Assembly (NCBI GenBank): GCA_030612725.1
Contig: JAUWNJ010000018.1
Span: 1-59,999, forward strand
Length of the DNA stretch: 59,999 nt
DNA from: Planctomycetales bacterium
GTDB taxonomy: Bacteria; Planctomycetota; Phycisphaerae; SM23-33
Direction of reading: 5' to 3'
How positions within the stretch are numbered: position 1 is the first letter of the stretch; the number at the start of each line of letters is the position of its first letter. The notes beneath the pieces are model-generated. The model was given only the letters and a program-made list of their open reading frames with translations, was not told where the DNA came from and did no database searches. Below, one piece after another: positions 25,580 to 34,809 of this stretch. Made by a program: the position numbers and the translations under genes.

Positions 25580-26329
25580 ATGATACTTGCCCAGACTACA
25601 CACGCCGAACATGTCGGTAACGGATTGATGTCGTTATTCGACGGGATGTTGCATCTGAACTTCCCCACACGCGGGGAGTTTATCCTCTTTCTGGAATCTT
25701 TGACCACGCTCCAGGCCGCCGCCGTCGTCGCCATCGGGATATGGTACATGTTTTACGGGCATAAATACTTCAAGGCCATGGTTGTCATCAACGGTATCGG
25801 TTTGGGCGCACTGGTCGGGTTCTACATCGGACAAACGTTTATGTCAGGCTCGCCGAAGACGCCGATGCTGATGGGGTTGGCGGGTGCGGCGCTGTTGGGC
25901 GCGGTGGCCTGGCCCATGATTAAATACGCCGTCGGTATCATGGGCGCGCTGGCAGGCGGACTAATCGGATACGCCGGATGGCACCTGATTACCACAGCCA
26001 TCGGTAACGACGCGATGCAACAACACGCATGGACCGGGGGGATCATCGGAATGGTTGTCTTCGGAATGATCGCATTCGTGGTCTTCCGCGTGTCGGTAAT
26101 GGCTTTCACATCCCTCCAGGGCGCGATTATGGCAGTCGGAGGGATAATTTCACTGCTCTTGTCCAACCCTTCAATGAGCGAATCCATCAGACCTGATCTG
26201 GTTGGTAACAAATTGCTTCTGATCATCCTCCTCGGCGTCCCCACTGCCATTGGCTTCGCCGCCCAATACGCCACAGATTCCGCCGCTATCAAGAAAAAAC
26301 GCAAAGCCACAGAAAAACCACCCGTTTGA
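25580..26329 (+). CDS. Multi-pass membrane protein, TMEM198/DUF4203-like
   Basis: A 249-aa protein with about seven hydrophobic helices rich in Gly/Ala, e.g. GLAGAALLGAVAWPMIKYAVGI and GGLIGYAGWHLI, and a short Lys-rich C-terminus. The Gly-zipper helix pattern resembles DUF4203/TMEM198 proteins, whose function is not established. The first residues (MILAQTTHAEH) do not look like a cleaved signal. No adjacent partner is evident. Confidence 0.6.
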   Translation: MILAQTTHAEHVGNGLMSLFDGMLHLNFPTRGEFILFLESLTTLQAAAVVAIGIWYMFYGHKYFKAMVVINGIGLGALVGFYIGQTFMSGSPKTPMLMGLAGAALLGAVAWPMIKYAVGIMGALAGGLIGYAGWHLITTAIGNDAMQQHAWTGGIIGMVVFGMIAFVVFRVSVMAFTSLQGAIMAVGGIISLLLSNPSMSESIRPDLVGNKLLLIILLGVPTAIGFAAQYATDSAAIKKKRKATEKPPV

Positions 26330-26490
26330 ATTGCCAATTTCCAATTTTCAACTCGTGCCACGTAGCAAACTACTTCGCAGAGTAGTATTTTCAATCCCGT
26401 AGGCATCTCTACGGGATTTCCAATTGGAAAAAAGAGCCGGGGGGCGTGGCCGCTATGTTTACCCGTCTCTTGGGGGCGACCACGTTGAGT
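26330..26490. repeat. 3' spacer with caatt words and a degenerate dispersed element
   Basis: It begins with ttgccaatttccaattttca and later has atttccaattggaaa, with a small hairpin atcccgtaggcatctctacgggat (about 26393-26417). At 26443-26486 lies gcgtggccgctatgttt ... ggggcgaccacgtt, a degenerate half-copy of the element at 11-221 and 7794-7873. No gene is present. Confidence 0.65.
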
Positions 26491-26553
26491 TTATAGAGTC
26501 AAAGGTGGGGGGCACTCCGACTCGGCCTACAGGAAATAAATTTTTGTTTTTTC

Positions 26554-26580
26554 TTGCACTTGATACCATCTGCGTATAAA
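26554..26580 (+). promoter_or_regulatory. Possible promoter of the ROK-headed locus
   Basis: TTGCAC (26554-26559) and TATAAA (26575-26580; or TAAAGT at 26577 with a 17-nt spacer), about 40 nt upstream of the ROK start. It is the only plausible promoter in front of a 14.7-kb run of co-directional genes. Confidence 0.45.
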
Positions 26581-26620
26581 GTACCATGTTGGCGAGTTGA
26601 CTTGTTACGGTTTTTATATT

Positions 26621-27805
26621 ATGCCCTCCAAAAAAGCGCAAATACTCGAGCATATTTGGAATTATCCCGGTGATTACCGCAAGGGAATCGCTTCGGTCAT
26701 GGGGTTTAATCCTAATATGGTATCAGACACGGTTCGCGAGTTGGTTTCTGAAGGGTGGGTCGCCGAAGGTCAGCCTGAAACGGGCAGGACCGGGCGCGCT
26801 CCGATTCCACTTTATTTTGATCGGGAAAAACATCTTGTCCTGTCCGTCAGTTACGAGCAGCGCGGGATAAAATTCGCCTTGGTAAACGCCGCCGGTGAAA
26901 TCATCCGCCAGACCGATTCCTCCGGCGCGCCTGACGATCCTGAAGACCTCGTGGAGGCGATCCTCCAGGCCAAAGATAGTCTTACCGAAGGTATTTCGGG
27001 ACGACTTATCGGTATCGGCGTATCTGATCCGGGCATGGTCGAATGCGACAGCGGTCAAATCGTCCGTTCGAGCCTTTTCCCGGACTGGCATAACGTTCCC
27101 CTAGGCCGGCTTCTTGAAGAGAGAACGTTCCTTACGGTTATCGTCGAGACCAGTTCAAGGACTCGCGCATTCGGCCAGTATCGAATGATGCCCAAACTTA
27201 TGCAAACGGGCGCCTCTATGCTCTACCTTGATTACGGCGAGGGGATCGGCTTCGCCCTGGTTACCTCCGACGGGATTTGGCGAGGATTGGGTTTTGCCGG
27301 CGAGATCGGACACGTCGTCATTGAGCGGGATGGGCCTCTTTGCGGATGCGGAGCGCGGGGTTGCCTGGAGGTTCTGTCGAATACACTGGCGCTGGAGACG
27401 AAGGCCGCCGAGTTGCTGGCGCAGGGAATCAACTCGATTATTCAGTGCAGGTCAAACCCCCCGGCTGAGGAAATCTTCCAGGCCGCCCTGGACGGCGACC
27501 GCATGGCGCGAGGCCTGGTCGATGAAATCGCTTCTCATCTCGGACTGGCCGTTGCTTTCCTGGTGGCTGCTTTTCATCCGAAATACTTTGTCGTCGGGGC
27601 CGAATCCGCCGCGACAATTACGTGCCTTTGCAGACGGGCAACCGCCGCCGTCCACGACAGGACACTCCCGGAGATTGCCTCGTCTATCGAAATACTTGAA
27701 GGTAGAGAATTTCAGTCGCTGGCATTATCCGGCGCGGCAATGATGGTTTTTCAGAAAATCATCACAACCGAGGAAACAGTCAACGTTTGTGAAAAGGCCG
27801 AATAG
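26621..27805 (+). CDS. ROK-family transcriptional regulator
   Basis: About 394 aa. An N-terminal winged-helix segment (HIWNYPGDYRKGIASVMG, NMVSDTVRELVSEGWV) precedes a ROK sugar-kinase-like domain with the zinc and ROK signature GHVVIERDGPLCGCGARGCLE (shown in part: GHVVIERDGPLCGCG). NagC/XylR/Mlc-type members bind a sugar or sugar phosphate and repress or activate adjacent genes. ATG 26621 is used; the frame opens at a TTG eight codons earlier. It precedes the oxidoreductase gene by 17 nt and probably controls the locus. Confidence 0.88.
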   Translation: MPSKKAQILEHIWNYPGDYRKGIASVMGFNPNMVSDTVRELVSEGWVAEGQPETGRTGRAPIPLYFDREKHLVLSVSYEQRGIKFALVNAAGEIIRQTDSSGAPDDPEDLVEAILQAKDSLTEGISGRLIGIGVSDPGMVECDSGQIVRSSLFPDWHNVPLGRLLEERTFLTVIVETSSRTRAFGQYRMMPKLMQTGASMLYLDYGEGIGFALVTSDGIWRGLGFAGEIGHVVIERDGPLCGCGARGCLEVLSNTLALETKAAELLAQGINSIIQCRSNPPAEEIFQAALDGDRMARGLVDEIASHLGLAVAFLVAAFHPKYFVVGAESAATITCLCRRATAAVHDRTLPEIASSIEILEGREFQSLALSGAAMMVFQKIITTEETVNVCEKAE

Positions 27806-27822
27806 ATAAAGGAGACAAGACA

Positions 27823-28881
27823 ATGGACAAGATTCGCTGGGGCGTTATCGGTTGCGGCGGGATTGCCGCGAGGCGCACAATCCCCGAATTCAAGCAGATG
27901 GTCTCCAATGCGGAGATTGTCTCGGTAATGGACATTTCGGCCGACAGAGCAAAGCAGGTCGCGGAGCAGTTCGACATTCCGCACTTCTGCGACACCGAAG
28001 AAGAGTTGCTAGCCCGCGACATCGACGCGGTTTATATCGCCACGCCGCAGAACGTTCACGCCTCGCAAACCATCCAGGCCGCCGAGGCGGGCAAGCACAT
28101 CCTCTGCGAGAAGCCCATCGCAATTACCGTCGAGGAAGTGGCCCGGATGGAAGACGCCTGCAAAAAGGCGGGCGTGAAATTCATGCTCGCGTGGTGCATG
28201 AGGCAGAACGTCTATAACAAGAAGGCGCGCGAACTGGTTCTCTCCGGCGATTTGGGGCGAATCGTTATGGGAAGGGCGCAGTTGACCTGCTGGTATCCGC
28301 CCATCCCCAACGCATGGAGGCAGGATGTTTCCATAAGCCACGGCGGGGCGCTTTTGGACATGGGCACGCACTGCCTCGATATGCTCGAATGGATAATGGA
28401 CGCGAAAATCGTCGAAGTTACCGGATTCCAGGACCTCCTGGTGCAGAAGTACCGCACGCAAATTGAAGATACTTCGACCATCGTCGTGCGTTTCAGCAAC
28501 GGCGCGCACGGGATTATCGACAATTATTTCAACATACCCGACGCCGCCGCCAGAAACAGCCTGGAAATTTTCGGGACCAAGGGTTCGATTATCGCGCACG
28601 GCACGATCGGACAAGACCCGACCGGAAACATGTTCAGCATCACCCAGCCTGACGAGACCGGATACAACGCCGACCAGGTCCGCGACGTCGAGGCGAATCG
28701 CCAGGAATACGACTTCGAAGGGGTCGGTATTTACGGGCAGATGATTACGATTTTCAGCGATTGCATACTACAGGACCAGGCCCCGCCGACAAACTTTGCC
28801 GACGGAAGACATTCAGTCAGGCTCGTCGATGCGATATATAAATCCGTCGCCGAAAAACGAGTGGTTCAGGTTGAGGAATAA
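27823..28881 (+). CDS. Gfo/Idh/MocA-family oxidoreductase
   Basis: A 352-aa NAD(P)-dependent dehydrogenase. Rossmann motif GVIGCGGIAARR at the N-terminus, the family signature CEKPIAITVEEV (about 95-106; catalytic Lys), and a C-terminal alpha/beta domain with GGALLDMGTHCLDMLEW bearing the usual Asp and His. Such enzymes oxidise a ring hydroxyl of sugars or cyclitols to a keto group. The ribosome site is aaaggaga. The DegT aminotransferase starts 3 nt after its stop, implying sequential keto formation and transamination, or the reverse. Confidence 0.92.
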   Translation: MDKIRWGVIGCGGIAARRTIPEFKQMVSNAEIVSVMDISADRAKQVAEQFDIPHFCDTEEELLARDIDAVYIATPQNVHASQTIQAAEAGKHILCEKPIAITVEEVARMEDACKKAGVKFMLAWCMRQNVYNKKARELVLSGDLGRIVMGRAQLTCWYPPIPNAWRQDVSISHGGALLDMGTHCLDMLEWIMDAKIVEVTGFQDLLVQKYRTQIEDTSTIVVRFSNGAHGIIDNYFNIPDAAARNSLEIFGTKGSIIAHGTIGQDPTGNMFSITQPDETGYNADQVRDVEANRQEYDFEGVGIYGQMITIFSDCILQDQAPPTNFADGRHSVRLVDAIYKSVAEKRVVQVEE

Positions 28882-28884
28882 AAG

Positions 28885-30165
28885 ATGGCAAAGTTAGCAT
28901 TAAACGGTGGAAAACCGGTTCGTGAGAAGCCTTTTATCGAGTGGCCTGTTTTTGACGAGGCCGAGGAAAAGGCAATGCTGAAGGTGCTCAGAAGCGGCAA
29001 GTGGTGGCGGTTCGCCTTCGGGCAGGGCGTCGAACTGGCAGAGCCTGAAGAAGGCGAGCACAGCCAGATAGCGCTCTTCCAGAAGGAATTCGCCGAGTAT
29101 CACGAGTGCAAATACGGTATCGCAGCCGCAAACGGCACCGGGACGCTGGAGATAGGAATCCGGGCGATGAACCTGGACGTCGGCGACGAGATAATCGTCC
29201 CGGCTTACACCTACGTCGCCAGCGCAACCTGCGTGCTTCAAAATAATCTCGTTCCAATCTTCGTCGATGTGGACCCGGACACGTACAACATCGACCCCGA
29301 CAGAGTCGAGGAGGCCATTACGGACCGTACCCGCGCGATTATGGTCGTACATTTCGGCGGTCAGCCCGCGGACATGGACCGCATAACGGCCATTGCAGCC
29401 AAGCACGGCCTGGCGGTCATTGAAGACGCCGCCCACGCCCATGGCTGTGAGTGGAAGGGCAAAAAAGCCGGCTCAATGAGCCTGTTCAGTTCATTCAGTT
29501 TCCAGGCAGCGAAGAACATGACCGCCGGCGAGGGCGGTATCCTCCTGACCGACGATGAAGCCTTCGCAGCCGAGTGCGATTCCATGGTCTGGTCCGGACG
29601 CAGAATAGGCCGACCCTGGTATGAGTTTCACCGCCTCGGATGGAATTACCGCATGACGGAGTTCCAGGGCGCGATTCTGCGAGCGCAACTCAGCCGGCTT
29701 GAGGAACAGATTTTGCGGCGTGAGCGAATGGGAGATTACCTTACGACGCTGCTCAATGGACTCGACGGCGTCTCGCCGCTCGTACGAGACGAGCGCACGA
29801 CCCGCCACGGCTACCATATTTATATGTTCCGCTACGACGAGCAGGCCGTCGGCGCGCCGAAACAAAAGTTTATCGACGCGCTTGCGGCGGAGGGCGTACC
29901 GGGCTTCGGCGGATACACATTCAGCCTCTACAGGAACCCGATGTTCCTGGAAAAGAATTTCATCAACGGCGGTTTTCCGCTGGGCACGGAGTACCACGAG
30001 GACATTGACTACGCTTCGTTTGCAGCCAAATGCCCGGTCTCCGAACGCGCCTGCAACAGCGAGGCGGTCTGGCTTCCGCAGAATATCTTCCTGGGAAGCA
30101 AAGAAGATATGGATGACGTCGCAGCGGCGATTAAAAAAGTTTTGGATAATAAGGGTGAACTGTGA
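28885..30165 (+). CDS. DegT/DnrJ/EryC1/StrS-family aminotransferase (first copy)
   Basis: A 426-aa PLP-dependent sugar or cyclitol aminotransferase, somewhat longer than average. The PLP Lys lies in FSFQAAKNMTAGEGG (about 206-220); other motifs are AAANGTGTLEIGIRAM, VPAYTYVASATCVLQNN, VIEDAAHAHG and WNYRMTEFQGAIL. The enzyme swaps amino and keto groups. Paired by 3-nt spacing with the Gfo/Idh/MocA gene. A second, diverged DegT protein is encoded at 32553-33881. Confidence 0.93.
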   Translation: MAKLALNGGKPVREKPFIEWPVFDEAEEKAMLKVLRSGKWWRFAFGQGVELAEPEEGEHSQIALFQKEFAEYHECKYGIAAANGTGTLEIGIRAMNLDVGDEIIVPAYTYVASATCVLQNNLVPIFVDVDPDTYNIDPDRVEEAITDRTRAIMVVHFGGQPADMDRITAIAAKHGLAVIEDAAHAHGCEWKGKKAGSMSLFSSFSFQAAKNMTAGEGGILLTDDEAFAAECDSMVWSGRRIGRPWYEFHRLGWNYRMTEFQGAILRAQLSRLEEQILRRERMGDYLTTLLNGLDGVSPLVRDERTTRHGYHIYMFRYDEQAVGAPKQKFIDALAAEGVPGFGGYTFSLYRNPMFLEKNFINGGFPLGTEYHEDIDYASFAAKCPVSERACNSEAVWLPQNIFLGSKEDMDDVAAAIKKVLDNKGEL

Positions 30166-30214
30166 AAGACTGGTTTTCATTCCGGTGAAACATCATCTAT
30201 CAGGGAGAAATCCA

Positions 30215-31249
30215 ATGGCGACGGAAGAACGTTCCCTCGTTGAAGACGTAAAGCACAAGCAGGGTAAATACGGCGGGTTTTCCTTCGGCGGTCAGGAGCC
30301 GGACGGCGTGGTCGTTCGCAATCCTCTGCCGGCAGGGACGGTTTTTCCGAACGGGGCCACCGCTGCGCTGCTGTTGACGTTTGATGTCGAAGGCACTTAC
30401 GGCAACGGCACTGGCGACATGAGCGTTGAGATCGCCAATTATCAACGCATCTGCGACAAGTTGAAAGACAACGGTATTCCCGCGACGTTCAACGTTGTCG
30501 GCAAAATGGCTGAAGAACAAGGCCCGGAGTTCGTCGAGTGGATGCTCGACGCCGATTGTGAAGTGGTCCCTCACGGGTATATTCACGAAATGTATCAACG
30601 ATACGGCGGAGACGACGTATATGCCGGGCATTACGGCCCGGACGAAAATATCAAACAGGTTCAGGAAGGCGTCGATGCGATCAGCCGCCTGACGCACAAG
30701 GCGATTCGAGGCTTCCGTCTGCCTTACGGACACTTCAATGAATATACGTACGACGCCTTTGAACAGGCGGGATTGGCCTGGTCGAGCAACCTGGGAATCG
30801 ACGACTTTATCGCTCCGGGCCTGGGATTCGGAAACGCCCCGTTCCAGATGCAACTGGGAGAGAAGGTCTATCCGATTGTCGAAATTCCATTGGATTCACA
30901 GACGTATGATTGGGCCATCTGGATCGCCGACGAGCAGGCCAACGCCCCCTTCGTCAAGGCCGTTCGGACCTACTGCGACATGCGGAGCATACCATTTACC
31001 CGAACACCCGCCTGCGGAGTGGGCATCTGGCGACAGCGGATGCTGGACGCCATTGCCGGAAAGACGGTTTTCACGCTCATCTGCCATCCGATTAACCTGG
31101 CCGTTCGGAGCGAAGCGTGGGGCGATCCTGTTGATGAGTTCATGCTTCCGGTTATTGACCAGTTGGGGCAATTTCATCGGGACCGGCAGGCCTGGGTTTG
31201 TACTTGCGGCCAACTCGCCGATTTCTATTGGAAGACGATGCAATCGTAG
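30215..31249 (+). CDS. Polysaccharide-deacetylase (NodB-type) family hydrolase
   Basis: About 344 aa from ATG 30215 (gggaga ribosome site). Metal motifs are LLLTFDVEG (about 50-58; Asp where canonical members have TFDD) and VVPHGYIHEMYQRYG with the H-x3-H pair (about 112-126); GFRLPYGHFNEYT and CHPINLAVRSEAWG follow. This pattern fits the soluble branch of carbohydrate esterase 4-like proteins that includes HpPgdA and cyclic-imide hydrolases, not secreted chitin deacetylases: there is no signal peptide. It likely removes an acyl group or opens a cyclic amide on a small metabolite. The frame extends upstream antisense-free but overlaps DegT and is rejected there. Confidence 0.85.
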   Translation: MATEERSLVEDVKHKQGKYGGFSFGGQEPDGVVVRNPLPAGTVFPNGATAALLLTFDVEGTYGNGTGDMSVEIANYQRICDKLKDNGIPATFNVVGKMAEEQGPEFVEWMLDADCEVVPHGYIHEMYQRYGGDDVYAGHYGPDENIKQVQEGVDAISRLTHKAIRGFRLPYGHFNEYTYDAFEQAGLAWSSNLGIDDFIAPGLGFGNAPFQMQLGEKVYPIVEIPLDSQTYDWAIWIADEQANAPFVKAVRTYCDMRSIPFTRTPACGVGIWRQRMLDAIAGKTVFTLICHPINLAVRSEAWGDPVDEFMLPVIDQLGQFHRDRQAWVCTCGQLADFYWKTMQS

Positions 31250-31269
31250 ATTTTTTCAGAGGCTTTCTT

Positions 31270-32535
31270 ATGAACGCCGTTGACATCGAGACAATAAAAC
31301 GCGCCGTCCGACAGCATCAGGACGAGGCTGTCAGGCTTTTGCAGGACCTGGTCAGGATTCCTTCGGTCAATCATCCTCCCACGGGGGATGAGAAGGAAGT
31401 TCAGGAGTTTTACTTTCGTCATTTGGAATCGATGGGACTGGAATGTGAGATATTCGAGGCCGACGACGTGCCGGCCTTCAAGGAACACCCAGGCCGACTA
31501 AAAGAACACGACATGACCAATCGGCCCGACGTGGTGGGAGTTTGCAAAGGCGGCGGGACAGGGCGAAGCATCCTTCTGACCGCCCATGCCGACGTGGAAC
31601 TCCCCGGCGACCCCGCCTCGTGGAGCGACAACAATCCTTTCAGCGGCGCTGTGAGAGCCGGAAGGGTCTATGGCCGGGGCTCCGGCGATGATAAGAGCGG
31701 GATGGCGATTGCCGCCATGACGCCGAGAATACTCGAATCCGTCGGCGTCCGGCTGTGCGGCGACCTGACAATCGCTTCGGTTTCCGACGAGGAGCAGGGA
31801 GGCGCAAACGGCACGGTCGCCCTTCTGGCGAAGGGATACCGCCCCGACGCCTGTATTAACCTTGACGGATGCAATCAGGACATCTACATAGCGAATCTGG
31901 GAGGCGGCTACTGCAACATCGACATCAGGGTCGCCTCTTCCGGATTCAGTACGGAAGATCTGCTTGACTGTTTCAACCGATTCCGCGAGAGGATTGCAGA
32001 ATTCCGGAACATCAGAAAAACGGACTTTGGCGCTCACCCCTATTACGGGATCGAACCTCGCATGAGCCGGTCGGTGGCGTTTGCGAAGGTTTCTCTTGGG
32101 GTTGAAGACCTCTCACGCGGCACGTTCACCGTCTGGTTCCGTCTCTTGCCCGGCGAAGAACCGGAACCGTTCCAAAAACGTTTTACCGAATTCCTCCGGG
32201 GCGTCGTCGACTCCGGCGACTACAGTTTGCAGTGGATGCCGCGGTTCCTCCCCTCTTCCGAGATAGAGGATGGGCATCCGTTTGTGAATTGTCTGAAGGA
32301 CTCATTTACTCTAAGTACCGGCAGGGCGCCTTCAGTAAAGGGCGCCGGAATAGATGATACGGGATTTCTCAACCTGTACGGCGGATTTCCATCTATCGGC
32401 TTTGGGCCGGGCAACCTGGAAGGGGAAGGAGCGATCCACCGGGCTGATGAATTTGTTGATATTGAGAAGTTAATGGAATGTCTTGAAACCGTCGTCTTTT
32501 GCACCATGAAATGGTGCGGATACGAACGAACCTAA
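31270..32535 (+). CDS. M20-family metallohydrolase (ArgE/DapE-like)
   Basis: About 421 aa from ATG 31270. The metal-ligand pattern is LLTAHADVELPGD (His and Asp, about 105-117), GRGSGDDKSGMA (bridging Asp) and SVSDEEQGG (general base Glu and ligand Glu); the final His is probably EGAIHRADEF near the end. Such enzymes are di-zinc deacylases, dipeptidases or carbamoylases in the cytoplasm. Twenty nt follow the deacetylase gene. Confidence 0.87.
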   Translation: MNAVDIETIKRAVRQHQDEAVRLLQDLVRIPSVNHPPTGDEKEVQEFYFRHLESMGLECEIFEADDVPAFKEHPGRLKEHDMTNRPDVVGVCKGGGTGRSILLTAHADVELPGDPASWSDNNPFSGAVRAGRVYGRGSGDDKSGMAIAAMTPRILESVGVRLCGDLTIASVSDEEQGGANGTVALLAKGYRPDACINLDGCNQDIYIANLGGGYCNIDIRVASSGFSTEDLLDCFNRFRERIAEFRNIRKTDFGAHPYYGIEPRMSRSVAFAKVSLGVEDLSRGTFTVWFRLLPGEEPEPFQKRFTEFLRGVVDSGDYSLQWMPRFLPSSEIEDGHPFVNCLKDSFTLSTGRAPSVKGAGIDDTGFLNLYGGFPSIGFGPGNLEGEGAIHRADEFVDIEKLMECLETVVFCTMKWCGYERT

Positions 32536-32552
32536 ATAAAGGAGAAATTGAA

Positions 32553-33881
32553 ATGGCAAAGAAGAAAAAGAAAGCGGCTGTGGATTTCAGGTATGACACG
32601 GGAGCGGCCAAGATTCCCTGGGCGGCGGTCGGCGAACCGGTGCTGGAAGAGGACGTGGTCGAACTCGTCAAATTCCTGCTTCCGCCTCTTGACGGAAAGA
32701 AGCAGGCCTACGCGGCGCAACTGAAACGCGCGACAAGCGAAATAACCAAACTCCGCGCCTGTAGCGGAACTGCGGGCAAACTGTCTTTGAGTAAGAAGGT
32801 CGAGGAACTGGAGAAGGAGGCGGCGAAGATACTGCGGGCGAAATACGCCCTTTTCGTAACCAACGCGACGGCCGGTTTCGAAATCGCGCATAAATTCGCC
32901 GGCCTGAAGCCCGGCGACGAGGTAATCGCCCCGGCGATTACGTTTATCGCCTCAATTACGTATCCGCTGAGTATCGGGGCGAAAGTCGTGCTGGCCGACG
33001 TTGACCCGCGGACCATCAATATAGACCCCGAAGACGTCGCCAGAAAGATTACGCCCAGGACCAAGGTCATCTTCCCCGTTCACGTCGGCGGATACCCAGC
33101 CGACATGGACCCGATTATGCGTCTGGCCAGGAAGCACAATATCACGGTAATCGAAGACGCGGCACACGCCTTCGGCGGTTCGTACAAAGGCAAGATGATG
33201 GGTGCGATAGGCCACTTCGGTTCATTCAGTTTCCACGAGGTCAAGAACATCACCGCGCTGGGCGAGGGCGGCATCCTCGCTACCAACACGCCCTTCGGGA
33301 AAGATTTCGCCAAGAGCCGCTTCCTCGGAATCGACATGGGCAAACAGGTGAAGAACTGGCTCTACGACGTCGTCGCGCTGAAGAGCAAGGGCGACTGCTT
33401 CGCGCCGCCAAACCATTCCACAACCGAGATTCAGGCGATCGGTCTGCTCCAGCAGATCGGACGCCTTAAGGGCATTATCGCCAGTCGGAAAAAAGCGGCG
33501 ACGTACCTGAACAGCCGATTCAGCAAGGTCCCCGGAATCATCCCGCCGCCTCTGGGTACCGCCGAAATAAAGCCCACGTATCACCTGTACCTGCTGCAGA
33601 TCGACCCGGAGATCGTCGGCGGAGACGTCCAGACGCTGAAGAAGAAACTCTCGGCCAAGGGCGTCGTCAATATTCCGCATTATGCTCCGCTATACAAGTT
33701 CAGCATTCTGCGGCAACTCGGATACGACACCAAGGCCATAGAGAAAACCTGCCCGGTGGCTGAAAGGATGTTCCAAAAAACATTCACCCACCTGCCGTTA
33801 TACGATTTCACCAGCGAGCAGTTGAAATACCTCGCCGATGCGGTTATAGAATCGGTCAATGAGATGAAGGCCGGAAGGTGA
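32553..33881 (+). CDS. DegT/DnrJ/EryC1/StrS-family aminotransferase (second copy)
   Basis: About 442 aa, from an ATG 7 nt past aaaggag. A Lys-rich start (MAKKKKKAAVDF) and an insertion before the core (about 35-70) distinguish it from the first copy. PLP Lys in FSFHEVKNITALGEGG; also NATAGFEIAHKFAGL, APAITFIASITYPL and VIEDAAHAFGG. The two proteins are clearly diverged, so they probably act on different positions or substrates. The active-site Lys is intact. Confidence 0.92.
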   Translation: MAKKKKKAAVDFRYDTGAAKIPWAAVGEPVLEEDVVELVKFLLPPLDGKKQAYAAQLKRATSEITKLRACSGTAGKLSLSKKVEELEKEAAKILRAKYALFVTNATAGFEIAHKFAGLKPGDEVIAPAITFIASITYPLSIGAKVVLADVDPRTINIDPEDVARKITPRTKVIFPVHVGGYPADMDPIMRLARKHNITVIEDAAHAFGGSYKGKMMGAIGHFGSFSFHEVKNITALGEGGILATNTPFGKDFAKSRFLGIDMGKQVKNWLYDVVALKSKGDCFAPPNHSTTEIQAIGLLQQIGRLKGIIASRKKAATYLNSRFSKVPGIIPPPLGTAEIKPTYHLYLLQIDPEIVGGDVQTLKKKLSAKGVVNIPHYAPLYKFSILRQLGYDTKAIEKTCPVAERMFQKTFTHLPLYDFTSEQLKYLADAVIESVNEMKAGR

Positions 33882-33921
33882 ACGAATTTGAAAACGTTTT
33901 ATGCAAAAAAAGGAACATAAA

Positions 33922-34782
33922 ATGAACAAAAATATCGCAAACGATCCTTTTCCCGTAATGGAACACATGACCGTTAAAATGGTCAGGGAATACCTCACAC
34001 GCAGTAAGTCGATTATTCTGCCTATGGGTGTGATCGAGCAGCACGGATACCACCTGCCGCTGAAGACCGACACGATTCTGGCCAATCATATCGGGCGAAT
34101 GGTCGGCGAGCAGACGGGGATCATCGTAGCGCCTACGATTCATCAGTCCTTTTCGGGCGGCGACCTTCCGGGGACCATTAACATCTCCCCGGCGGTTATG
34201 TCCCTCGTGGTCCGCGACACGCTGGTGTCCTTGGCAGCCCAGGGATTCCGCAATTTCTACCTCCTGCTCTGCCACGGCGGCTCGGAGAACGCCCGGGCGC
34301 TCGACAACGCCCTCAAACTGCTGCTCCGGCTGAATCCCATGTTTGAAAACGCCTTGATCGCACTGATGCCTACCTGGAAATTCCGTCCCGACGACGACAA
34401 CTCGTTAGACGAAGGCGACTGGCACGCCGGATGGAATGAAACATCCAGGATAATGGCGCTGGAGCCGGAGTTGGTGAGAATGGACGAGTTGGAACTGGAT
34501 GCCGAGCCGCTGATGAAATTGATGGCCGAACACCCGGACAACTACCAGCGCGCCGAGAAGATCGTCGATGACGAATTCGTGGTGCCTCGCATGAGCCAGA
34601 AGCCCGACATAAAGGTCGGCGTGATGGGCCGACCAGAAAAGGCTTCACCCGAAATCGGCAGGAAACTCATCGAGGGCATCGTCAAAGGCATGTCGGATAA
34701 AGTCCTGGAATTGGAAGCAAAGGCCGACGGCGTCTATAAAGAAGTGGCTTTCACGCCCGAACCGCTGATTATCAAGAAGTAA
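33922..34782 (+). CDS. Creatininase-family amidohydrolase
   Basis: About 286 aa. Family motifs are LPMGVIEQHGYHLPLKTDT (metal Glu, His and Asp), SGGDLPGTINIS, LLLCHGGSENARAL and WHAGWNETS. Members include creatinine amidohydrolase, and enzymes cleaving cyclic or formyl amides in cofactor pathways. The ring-opening chemistry fits the neighbouring deacylase-type genes. ATG 33922 is preferred, with aagga upstream; the frame opens 7 codons earlier. Confidence 0.87.
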   Translation: MNKNIANDPFPVMEHMTVKMVREYLTRSKSIILPMGVIEQHGYHLPLKTDTILANHIGRMVGEQTGIIVAPTIHQSFSGGDLPGTINISPAVMSLVVRDTLVSLAAQGFRNFYLLLCHGGSENARALDNALKLLLRLNPMFENALIALMPTWKFRPDDDNSLDEGDWHAGWNETSRIMALEPELVRMDELELDAEPLMKLMAEHPDNYQRAEKIVDDEFVVPRMSQKPDIKVGVMGRPEKASPEIGRKLIEGIVKGMSDKVLELEAKADGVYKEVAFTPEPLIIKK

Positions 34783-34809
34783 CAAGAAAGGACAACAAAG
34801 GAACATTCT